Shown in pieces: positions 6,189 through 12,426 of a DNA stretch of 12,426 nt. Numbering within the stretch: position 1 is the first letter of the stretch; each line of letters opens with the position of its first letter. The position numbers were made by a program, and so were the translations under genes. The notes beneath the pieces were generated by a model. The model had not been told where the DNA came from. It ran no database searches and worked only from the letters and a program-made list of their open reading frames with translations. Origin of the DNA: JAUXFK01 sp034189035 (GTDB lineage Bacteria; Desulfobacterota; UBA8473); assembly GCA_034189035.1 (NCBI GenBank), contig JAXHVA010000114.1, positions 1 to 12,426 of the forward strand. Direction: 5' to 3'.

Positions 6189-7346
6189 ATGACTGTTATT
6201 TCCCTTGAAAGAATCAGTACATATGAGAATGGCCCGTTAAAAGAGATTATTCAAAGAAGTATTCAAAATATTGGAATTGAACTTAATATATTTTATGGAA
6301 AATGGGTGGCTATAAAACCGAATCTGCTGATGCCGGCAAAACCGGATAAGGCCATCATAACAGACCCAGAATTTTTCAGGGCTGTGGTTCAGATTGTCAG
6401 GGAAAATGGCGGAAAGCCGATTTTGATTGAATCGCCGGCCATTCAGTCATTAAATACAACCATTCGGAAGACAGAATATGCTGGCATTATCGAATCGGAA
6501 AATGTTATTATGGGCACAAGTAAAGAAACTATGACAATCACCTACGATGAAGCTGTATCCTTTAAGCATATCGATATCTCATCAAGTCTGAGGGATGTGG
6601 ATATCATCCTCAACCTTCCCAAGTTTAAAACCCATGGCTTGACCTATATTACGGGCGCTGTAAAGAATTTATTCGGTGTAATTCCAGGGCTTGCTAAGTC
6701 CAAAATGCATATTAAGATACCTTCTGCTGAAGATTTTTCAGATTTTCTCCTCGATTTATACGGTGCCATGCAATTTGGATTTGAGACAAAGAAAACGATC
6801 GTTCATATCATGGACGCAATTCTTGTCCAGGAGGGTGAAGGACCCGGAACAGCTGGTACGCCAAAAAAAATGAATGCCGTTGTCGCAGGACTTGATGCTG
6901 TGGCCATTGACTATGTGATTGCTCGAGTCGCCGGACTCAACCCGGATAAAGCGATGACTATTACAAGAGGATTTAACAAAACTTTCGGCGTAAACTCACC
7001 TGAAGATATCAATGTTGTCGGTCTAAGTATTCAGGATATGCAGTTGTCTGACTTCAAGGAATCCAGAGGCACAATCATGTCCAATATGGTCAGATGGCCA
7101 TTTACCTCAAAGCATTTTAAGAACCTCTTTATTGAAAAGCCGGTAGCGGATAAAAACAGGTGCACTTTGTGCTATAAATGCAAAACCATTTGCCCTGCAG
7201 GCGCCATATCCTCGTCTTTAGAAAAGGATGGTATTCCAAAGTACGACTACAACACATGTATACGGTGTTACTGTTGTATGGAAATCTGTCCTGAGGCCGC
7301 TATTCATAAAAAACGAGGTCCATTGCAGTGGATGATACGGATTTAA
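6189..7346 (+). CDS. DUF362 family protein with C-terminal 2[4Fe-4S] ferredoxin domain
   Basis: The 385-residue protein has an N-terminal DUF362 domain (about 1-300), recognisable from IKPNLL (42-47) and LPKFKTHGLTYITGAVKN (143-160). At the C-terminus are two ferredoxin motifs, CxxCxxCxxxCP, with Cys325/328/331/335 and Cys357/360/363/367 plus an extra Cys362. Two [4Fe-4S] clusters are expected, pointing to electron transfer in an anaerobe; the reaction of the DUF362 part is not established. There is no signal peptide, so it should be cytoplasmic. AAAGGAG lies 9 nt before the ATG, an excellent ribosome-binding site. The gene stands alone on + and converges on the GCS2-type gene 105 bp downstream. 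No clear terminator lies between them. Confidence 0.93.
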   Translation: MTVISLERISTYENGPLKEIIQRSIQNIGIELNIFYGKWVAIKPNLLMPAKPDKAIITDPEFFRAVVQIVRENGGKPILIESPAIQSLNTTIRKTEYAGIIESENVIMGTSKETMTITYDEAVSFKHIDISSSLRDVDIILNLPKFKTHGLTYITGAVKNLFGVIPGLAKSKMHIKIPSAEDFSDFLLDLYGAMQFGFETKKTIVHIMDAILVQEGEGPGTAGTPKKMNAVVAGLDAVAIDYVIARVAGLNPDKAMTITRGFNKTFGVNSPEDINVVGLSIQDMQLSDFKESRGTIMSNMVRWPFTSKHFKNLFIEKPVADKNRCTLCYKCKTICPAGAISSSLEKDGIPKYDYNTCIRCYCCMEICPEAAIHKKRGPLQWMIRI

Positions 7347-7451
7347 TAGCTAAATAGCATCCTTATCACAAATGTATCAATTCCTTGGTTATCAAAACAT
7401 TCATCATTTTTAAAGCCTTTTAAAGTGTAACATAGAGTATTGCCCCCTCAA

Positions 7452-8825
7452 TTAATTATAGCAGAAAGAACACTCTCGGATTATTCCCCCAATGCCGTCC
7501 TTTTTAAAGAGTTCTTCAATATCATCAGCAGGGCATCTTCTCTTTTTGATACGCTTTTTAAGTGACTCTATGAATACTTCTTCACCTTTATCCCTTCTCT
7601 TCAGTCCCATCTCACAGATCCCGACAAGAGAAGATGCAAGGTCATACGGCTGAATTGAAGAACCGGGCGTCTCATCGAGTCCATGCTCGCAGGCAGTATC
7701 TCTTGCTTCGATAATATCTTTCCAGTCGTATTTGGAAAGCTCTTCCCATGCTTCATCGAGGGCATACATCAAACCGAGGGTCATCGCCGATATTACGAGG
7801 ATATCTGCAGGGGGCTGCTGATCGTTTGTTCTGTTCTCAACTGTAAAATAACGCGAAATTCGATTGTTATACCAGTAACAGGAATTGTGAAGATCAATAT
7901 CTGCTGTATCAGGAACAATCCTTGTCTTTGTTCCATCAATCATTGTAACATCGGCCTCTTTTTTATTGTAGTACTCAGCAAATGTCTTGTATTTCCTCAG
8001 AAGGTAAGGGTTCCCGTTTCGTTTTGCATAGACAGGGGAGAACTCTGATATGATTTCTACATAGTGCCTCAAATCACGGAAAGGAACCTCCGGGATACCA
8101 ATTCTCTTGCCTTCTGGTATCCACCAGTCCCAGAACTTATCGATAACACATTTATACCTTTCATCTAGTCTGTTCTTCCAGACATTTGAGTGAGCCGTCA
8201 GACCCAACTGGCCTCCCACAAATCCGTTAAGGACATTAACGGCCTTTATCATATCTTTACCCGGGACGCTCAGATGAACGTGGCTTGCAGCATTTACAGT
8301 AAAAAGACAGACATCATCACCGTCTTCTTCCGGTATGATCCTGTTTGGACCGAAGATCCCATCCCATACACTTGCACGGGTCTTCTTCATCATAAGATTC
8401 CCCATAGGCCTGGACACAGGCTGTACACCATATGCAAGGAAATGGACTCTATACTTGTCACAGAAGGGTCTCAGCTCATTTTTAAGTTCATCTATCTGCT
8501 CTTTCATCTTGAAGAGGTCTGCTGTATGAGCCATTGAAAACTCGGGTTTACAATGGCCTGTTTCTACGGATGCAACTGTATCATTCTTTTCGCCTGGTTT
8601 TTTTGCCCCAACTGTACCTCCTTGTTCAAGATCGGGTTTCCACCCCTTCTTTTCAAGGTATTTCCACAAATCATTCAAGATATTCATTGTTGTTGCAGTA
8701 CCGTCTTCTGTAACAAAAGGGAATTTAAGCTCTGAACCGATCCTTATCTGTGCGATTGACTTGGGAGCTTTTTTCTTATATTCGCTTTTAAAGTAGGAAT
8801 AGATCCTATCGGTTTGATGACTCAT
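7452..8825 (-). CDS. GCS2-type glutamate-cysteine ligase homologue (carboxylate-amine ligase)
   Basis: The 457-residue protein belongs to the glutamate-cysteine ligase family 2 fold, closest in motifs to the plant/proteobacterial branch. IGSELKFPF (29-37) holds the metal-binding Glu32. VETGHCKPEFSM (87-98) stands where SLEPGGQFELSG is usual. MMKKTRASV (145-153) and SHVHLSV (181-187) follow. The family joins the gamma-carboxyl of glutamate to an amine through gamma-glutamyl phosphate, using ATP. Differences in the second block mean cysteine need not be the acceptor. The start overlaps the proA stop in ATGA, with GGAGGA (8835-8840) 9 nt upstream inside proA, so the two are translationally coupled. 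No glutathione synthetase gene is nearby. The C-terminus has a small Cys cluster (ECSFCYN). The precise product is uncertain; the family assignment is firm. Confidence 0.85.
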   Translation of the reverse strand: MSHQTDRIYSYFKSEYKKKAPKSIAQIRIGSELKFPFVTEDGTATTMNILNDLWKYLEKKGWKPDLEQGGTVGAKKPGEKNDTVASVETGHCKPEFSMAHTADLFKMKEQIDELKNELRPFCDKYRVHFLAYGVQPVSRPMGNLMMKKTRASVWDGIFGPNRIIPEEDGDDVCLFTVNAASHVHLSVPGKDMIKAVNVLNGFVGGQLGLTAHSNVWKNRLDERYKCVIDKFWDWWIPEGKRIGIPEVPFRDLRHYVEIISEFSPVYAKRNGNPYLLRKYKTFAEYYNKKEADVTMIDGTKTRIVPDTADIDLHNSCYWYNNRISRYFTVENRTNDQQPPADILVISAMTLGLMYALDEAWEELSKYDWKDIIEARDTACEHGLDETPGSSIQPYDLASSLVGICEMGLKRRDKGEEVFIESLKKRIKKRRCPADDIEELFKKDGIGGIIRECSFCYN

Positions 8826-10081
8826 TTAATAAAATCCTCCGGATTTGACATCGTGGTTCCATCACCCTCGATTACAAACTTGTATGTTGTAAGCTCTTCC
8901 AGTCCCATTGGGCCTCTTGCATGAATCTTGTCTGTTGAAATACCGATCTCAGCACCCATACCGAGGGAATCTCCGTCGCAGAACATTGTTGAAGCATTTA
9001 TAAGCACAACACCTGAATCGACCTTCTTCTTAAATTCAGAAGCAGCATAACTGTCTTCAGTCACTATGCTGTCTGTATGGTGAGAACCATACCTGTTTAT
9101 ATGTTCAATTGCCCCTGTAACACCGTCAACCATACCCAGGGTTACTACCATATCGAGATGCTCATCTGTCCAGTCACTATCAGAGGCCGGTTCAACATCA
9201 CTACAAAGGGATCGTACGGTCTCATCACCCTTTACTCTTACCCCGCACTTTTTAAATGTATCAACAATCTCCGGGATATCATCCTTTCTTCCTGATGAAA
9301 CGAGTGTGACCTCCATTGCATTACATACCTCAGGCATAAGACATTTTGAATCGATAATTATGTCCTTTGCCTTTTTTATGTCCGCTCCATCATCAATATA
9401 AACGTGACATTCGCCTGTAAAGTGTTTGATTACGGGTATTTTGGAGTTTTCAGAAACACTCTTGATAAGCTTCTTGCCACCGCGCGGAATAACGAGGTCA
9501 ATACAGTCATTCTGCCTGAGAAGCTCGTTTATATCATCATGGGATCCGGAAATAACCTGAATCGCATCTTGGTTCATACCATTTTCCTTCAAAGATTCGC
9601 CCCACAGTCTGCCAAGGAGGGAATTACATTCCTTTGACTCTGAGCCCCCTTTTAGGATACATGCATTCCCTGACTTTAGACAGAAAGCACCTGCATTCAC
9701 ACTTACATGAGGGCGGGCTTCGTAAATCATCATTATTACACCAAGAGGGACCCTTACACGCTTTACCTTCATTCCCTGGACAATCTCTCTGTTCCAAAAT
9801 TCTGATCCTACAGGGTCAGGGAGTGCTGCGATCTTTTTAAGTGATGCAATCCTTGATTCTATCTTTGATTCACCGAATTTAAGCCTGTCAACCAGGTTTT
9901 TGCCCAATCCCTTTTCTTGTGCTTTTTTCATATCAGCGGTATTGGATTTGAATATTTTATCTTTGTTCTTCGCCAATTTGTCTGCCATAGTAAGAAGTAC
10001 TGTATTTTTAACTTCCGTATCTGCAACAGCCACTTCAGACGATGCGGTTTTCGCTGCTTGAGCAATCCTTTTGTTATCCAT
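8822..10081 (-). CDS. proA: Gamma-glutamyl phosphate reductase (glutamate-5-semialdehyde dehydrogenase)
   Basis: ProA reduces gamma-glutamyl phosphate to glutamate-5-semialdehyde with NADPH, the second step of proline synthesis, in the cytoplasm. Visible family blocks (numbered from the ATG at 10081, 419 aa) are IYEARPHVSVNAGAFCLKSG (119-138), VIPRGGKKLI (197-206), IKHFTGECHVYID, the catalytic-Cys block PEVCNAMEV with Cys253, and near the end GAEIGISTDKIHARGPMGLE. The usual N-A-K-T before the Cys block is replaced by DSKCL, so it is a somewhat divergent member. AAAGGAG (10088-10094) abuts an upstream ATG at 10087 but is 6 nt from the ATG at 10081, which is therefore chosen. No proB (glutamate kinase) is adjacent; its place downstream is taken by the overlapping GCS2-type gene. 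Confidence 0.94.
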   Translation of the reverse strand: MDNKRIAQAAKTASSEVAVADTEVKNTVLLTMADKLAKNKDKIFKSNTADMKKAQEKGLGKNLVDRLKFGESKIESRIASLKKIAALPDPVGSEFWNREIVQGMKVKRVRVPLGVIMMIYEARPHVSVNAGAFCLKSGNACILKGGSESKECNSLLGRLWGESLKENGMNQDAIQVISGSHDDINELLRQNDCIDLVIPRGGKKLIKSVSENSKIPVIKHFTGECHVYIDDGADIKKAKDIIIDSKCLMPEVCNAMEVTLVSSGRKDDIPEIVDTFKKCGVRVKGDETVRSLCSDVEPASDSDWTDEHLDMVVTLGMVDGVTGAIEHINRYGSHHTDSIVTEDSYAASEFKKKVDSGVVLINASTMFCDGDSLGMGAEIGISTDKIHARGPMGLEELTTYKFVIEGDGTTMSNPEDFIK

Positions 10082-10087
10082 CAGCAT

Positions 10088-10094
10088 CTCCTTT
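10088..10094 (-). promoter_or_regulatory. Ribosome-binding site of proA
   Basis: AAAGGAG on the minus strand. It sits 6 nt before the ATG at 10081 and directly against the ATG at 10087, which decides in favour of the shorter protein. Confidence 0.75.
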
Positions 10095-10105
10095 CTTTTT
10101 TATTA

Positions 10106-10297
10106 AATAATGTGTTACTACTCAGGTATTTAGGTTAAAGGCTGAAGTATATCAATCATCTCGCAATGCTCGAAACAAACCATTTATGACCTTCTCTTCA
10201 GCTTGCTTAAATGCCCTAAGTTTTATGTGATCGCGCACGATTTGTCCCTAAAAGCCTTCCATCTTCAGTCTATCCACCTGAGTAGTTACAATAATGT
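10106..10297. mobile_element. 176-bp MITE-like element with 8-bp target duplication (IS66-like)
   Basis: The element 10114-10289 has 14-bp terminal inverted repeats with one mismatch: GTTACTACTCAGGT at the left, GTAACTACTCAGGT reading inward from the right. It is flanked on both sides by the same 8 bp, AATAATGT (10106-10113 and 10290-10297). Eight-base duplications and ends beginning GTAA are typical of IS66-family elements. No transposase is encoded. An interior stretch on the minus strand has about 31 codons open (ending in LFRALRDD and a stop), which may be a relic. It lies 25 nt before the proA ribosome-binding site complex and separates proA from the mttB-like gene. Confidence 0.82.
10127..10155 (-). 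promoter_or_regulatory. Candidate proA promoter inside the MITE-like element
   Basis: On the minus strand, TTGATA (10155-10150), a 17-bp spacer and TAAATA (10132-10127) face outward to proA about 45 bp away. The -35 is good and the -10 moderate. If real, the element brought a promoter to the proA-GCS2 pair. Confidence 0.3.
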
Positions 10298-10332
10298 ATT
10301 ATATTAGCGCTATGAAACAGAAAGCAAAGCTA

Positions 10333-11784
10333 TCAGGGCACCATAATATTAAATCTCTCACGCAGCTTTCGGTCAATGCTGGGTGGTATTTCATTTCCCT
10401 GACTGCCTTCTATTATATCTTTGGCCTTTACCCGGGCCCTTAAGAGGATATCGAGATGCTTATGATCCTGCATGATCTCTGGAGCAGTCCTTTCATGACG
10501 CGGAACAAGCATGGGTTCGAGAAATTCCGAGCGCATGTATCTACGGGTATGACGGCTTGAGAGGAAGTTTCCCCCTGGACCGACCTTTTTTATTTCTTCA
10601 AAAGCGATCCGGTCTTCATCAATTTCAATGCCCATAACCATTTTCATTGCCATGCCGATTATTTCATTGTCTATTACAAACTGGCCGTATCCGACAGTGA
10701 GAATGGATTCCAATACCCCTGCGGCATGGTGTACATAATTGGAGCCCGCAAGTGCGCACTGACACACTGAAAAGGTCTTTTCATAGATTGCTTGTAAGCT
10801 GGGAATCTTGGCCTCGGTAATACCAGCAGAGCAGTAATTGGGAATGCCGATATAGTTTGCAAGCTGAGAGATGGCAGCATTCATTAGCCCGAACTCAACC
10901 CCGCCTGCTTTAAAACTGAGGTCTTTCATATCGGCCATTCCGGGCACTCCGCCGTAAAGCACAGGTGCACCCGGGTTAAGAAGCTGAGTGAAGACTATGC
11001 CTGAAATTTCTTCGGCGTGCAACTGGCATAATGTCCCGGCCATTGTAAGCGGAGAGGTTGAACCGGCCATTGGAGACGAAGCAAGGGCAACCGGTATGGA
11101 TTCTTTAACCACTTCCATAAGAACTTCTGTGGTCTTAGAATCGAAAGAAAGCGGGCTTCGCATCCATCCGGTTATAAAGGAGATAAGAGGGCTTTTCCTC
11201 AATTCATCCATACCCCCACACATCATGGCAGCCATTTCCATAATCTGCTTTGCCCCCTCAACTGTGTAACCGGCTCCCATGACGTGTTTTTTTGTGCCGG
11301 AAAGGGCAGCGTAGAATTCATTTATCCCAAGGCAGTGCTGAGGGATATCCTGAGCGAGGCAAGGACGTATAAAAAAATGAACATTGTTAAGGCCCTCTAC
11401 CAGTTTTGCCATACAGGCAATGTCAGAAAGATTCCCCTTGCGAATTTCACCGGTATAGAGGTCTATAACCCGTACAGCCGCTCCACCGGTACCCATATAG
11501 GTTCTGGAGTTTTCCAGATGCAGATTGTTCTTTTCATCCCTTCCACAAAGCATTATTTCAGAAGGAGCGAAGCGGATGTATTTTTCAACAGTTTTGGGTG
11601 GGATCCTCACTCGGCAGTTTTGCTTGTCAACTTTTGCGCCAGAGCGGGAAAATATCTCGAGTGCTGCAGGCAACTCAACCTGTACGCCAACTTCGTCGAG
11701 TATCCTTAGGGAATTTTCATGGATCCTTCCGATTTCATCCCGGCTAAGCGGCTTGTATCTTCCACCCTTTAAACCCTTTTCCAT
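10333..11784 (-). CDS. MttB-family corrinoid methyltransferase, non-pyrrolysine
   Basis: The 483-residue protein belongs to the trimethylamine methyltransferase (MttB) superfamily along its whole length: an N-terminal EIGRIHENSLRILDEVGVQV (17-36), ASSPMAGSTSPLTMAG (235-250), APVLYGGVPGMADM (273-286), SAGITEAKIPSLQAIYEK (319-336) and a late MVMGIEIDED segment. True MttB uses pyrrolysine (in-frame TAG); here the frame is uninterrupted, and the residue at the expected place appears to be Ile322. Such members (for example MtgB, MtpB, MtcB) demethylate quaternary amines such as glycine betaine, proline betaine or carnitine and pass the methyl to a corrinoid protein. The substrate here is unknown. 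AGGAG lies 6 nt before the ATG. No corrinoid protein or MtrH-like gene is in the window, so partners must be elsewhere. Confidence 0.9.
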   Translation of the reverse strand: MEKGLKGGRYKPLSRDEIGRIHENSLRILDEVGVQVELPAALEIFSRSGAKVDKQNCRVRIPPKTVEKYIRFAPSEIMLCGRDEKNNLHLENSRTYMGTGGAAVRVIDLYTGEIRKGNLSDIACMAKLVEGLNNVHFFIRPCLAQDIPQHCLGINEFYAALSGTKKHVMGAGYTVEGAKQIMEMAAMMCGGMDELRKSPLISFITGWMRSPLSFDSKTTEVLMEVVKESIPVALASSPMAGSTSPLTMAGTLCQLHAEEISGIVFTQLLNPGAPVLYGGVPGMADMKDLSFKAGGVEFGLMNAAISQLANYIGIPNYCSAGITEAKIPSLQAIYEKTFSVCQCALAGSNYVHHAAGVLESILTVGYGQFVIDNEIIGMAMKMVMGIEIDEDRIAFEEIKKVGPGGNFLSSRHTRRYMRSEFLEPMLVPRHERTAPEIMQDHKHLDILLRARVKAKDIIEGSQGNEIPPSIDRKLRERFNIMVP

Positions 11785-12149
11785 ACGTCTCTCCTGTGAA
11801 GTTTATAAGGTCATGTAATTCCTCCATTGACAATATCGGAAAGATTAAAGAAACCTTTAAACCTTTATTTTTACAACATACCCTTTTTTTCTTTGCATTC
11901 TTTGACCTTGAACAATATTCCTCATTTCTAGATAGGCACCACTGGGGATGTCACAAAGAAAATCCAGAAGCAAAACCTGAAAAGGCCTTATAATCGTCTA
12001 ACACACGAATAAGAAAAGAGGTATCAATGAGACAAAACCTCTACAAGGCTTTTTGTGGATGACTGGATAAATACGAGGCAAACGTAAGGAACCTGTAAGA
12101 TCACGGCAATTTATAAGATAAAGTATTGATTAGTCTGAAGAACTTTATT
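11785..12149. other. 365-bp intergenic region, no gene recognised
   Basis: This lies between the mttB-like gene and the broken gene at the right edge. On the minus strand it holds a weak AGAGGT/ACCTCT stem with a 14-base loop followed by TTTTC (12042-12013), a poor terminator candidate for the right-hand gene. Just before mttB is a GGAGGA with a three-codon reading frame (11814-11803). No tRNA or structured RNA was recognised. Confidence 0.55.
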
Positions 12150-12425
12150 CTATCGTAATGAGGTCAATCCTTTTTCGATCTCACTTTGAATTGATTCAAC
12201 GACTGCTATAGGATCTTTGGCTTTTCTAATAGGCCTGCCCACAACAATATAGTCCGTACCATTTTGTATTGCTTCTTGGGCTGTCACAACCCTTTTTTGA
12301 TCATCCATGGCCCAGCCCTTAATACGTCGTGATCCAAGGTCCATTACAGAAGCAAGATATAACCATCCTTCAGAAGTTGAGATATAGGTTATATCAGCCA
12401 TCCATACTTTATTAGGTTCTTTGAC
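12150..12425 (-). pseudogene. IS3-family transposase fragment fused in frame to the C-terminus of PyrF
   Basis: The frame enters from the right edge and reads VKEPNKVWMADITYIST, then EGWLYLASVMDLGSRRIKGWAM. This is the start of the integrase core (rve) domain of an IS3-family OrfB, including the first catalytic Asp of the DDE triad in ADITYI. Without any break or IS end it changes to DQKRVVTAQEAIQNG and DYIVVGRPI, followed by a helix ending at the stop; this is the C-terminal phosphate-binding part of orotidine-5'-phosphate decarboxylase. The switch is at about 12297-12308. The remaining DDE residues and the first three quarters of PyrF are absent from this frame. Neither activity can survive in this part. 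It could be a deletion scar after IS insertion into pyrF, or an assembly chimera. Confidence 0.82.
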
Positions 12426-12426
12426 A

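Noticed and set aside
7683..8048. 121-codon open frame on + inside the GCS2-type gene
   Set aside because: It is a shadow of the minus-strand gene, which shows family motifs throughout.
11284..11709. 141-codon open frame on + inside the mttB-like gene
   Set aside because: It is a shadow frame of a clearly coding minus-strand gene, with no ribosome-binding site and no recognisable protein features.
10333..11784. Pyrrolysine-containing trimethylamine methyltransferase
   Set aside because: The frame has no internal TAG and reads through the expected position with Ile; it ends at an ordinary TGA.
12013..12042. Intrinsic terminator after the transposase/pyrF hybrid
   Set aside because: The six-base stem AGAGGT/ACCTCT is AT-rich with a 14-base loop and a short T-run; too weak to call.
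1..12426. CRISPR array or tRNA gene
   Set aside because: No regularly spaced direct repeats, and no cloverleaf-like stretch with a recognisable T-arm, was seen in any intergenic region.

Overview
The window joins an integron (about 1-5795) to an ordinary chromosomal stretch (about 6189-12149), and ends in a broken transposase/pyrF hybrid at the right edge. The organism is probably an anaerobic bacterium. A DUF362 protein with two [4Fe-4S] motifs, an MttB-family methyltransferase and the integrase type fit Desulfobacterota-like lineages, but this is inference from gene content only.

Integron. An intI gene (4338-5795, +) faces away from a cassette array on the minus strand. The attI/first-cassette junction lies at 4172/4173. 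Leftward from it come four complete cassettes: C1 (3343-4172, FRG-domain protein), C2 (2024-3342, a 150-aa protein plus a DUF1828/DUF1829 protein), C3 (880-2023, RelA/SpoT-domain protein) and C4 (131-879, alpha/beta hydrolase). A fifth cassette starts at 130 and runs off the left edge. Each full cassette ends in a recognisable attC (58, 49, 60 and 124 bp). The first seven bases of each cassette are complementary to its own distal R'' box, with one mismatch in C4, as expected for cassettes integrated from circles. All start codons lie 17-27 nt inside their cassette, so there is little room for individual promoters; transcription probably comes from the attI side. The RelA/SpoT, FRG and DUF1828 cargo resembles genes often met in phage-defence or toxin contexts. 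That role is a hypothesis here.

Integrase. IntI has every tyrosine-recombinase catalytic residue and the IntI-specific insertion. It is about 150 residues longer than usual at the N-terminus, where it seems to carry a second core-binding (SAM-like) domain.

Chromosomal part. A DUF362 ferredoxin-like gene (+) converges on a minus-strand pair: proA and a GCS2-type glutamate-cysteine-ligase homologue that overlaps it by 4 bp. A 176-bp non-autonomous element with 14-bp inverted ends and perfect 8-bp target duplications (IS66-like) sits just upstream of proA and may supply its promoter. Further right is an mttB-like gene without pyrrolysine. At the right edge an IS3-family transposase fragment runs in frame into the C-terminus of orotidine-5'-phosphate decarboxylase.
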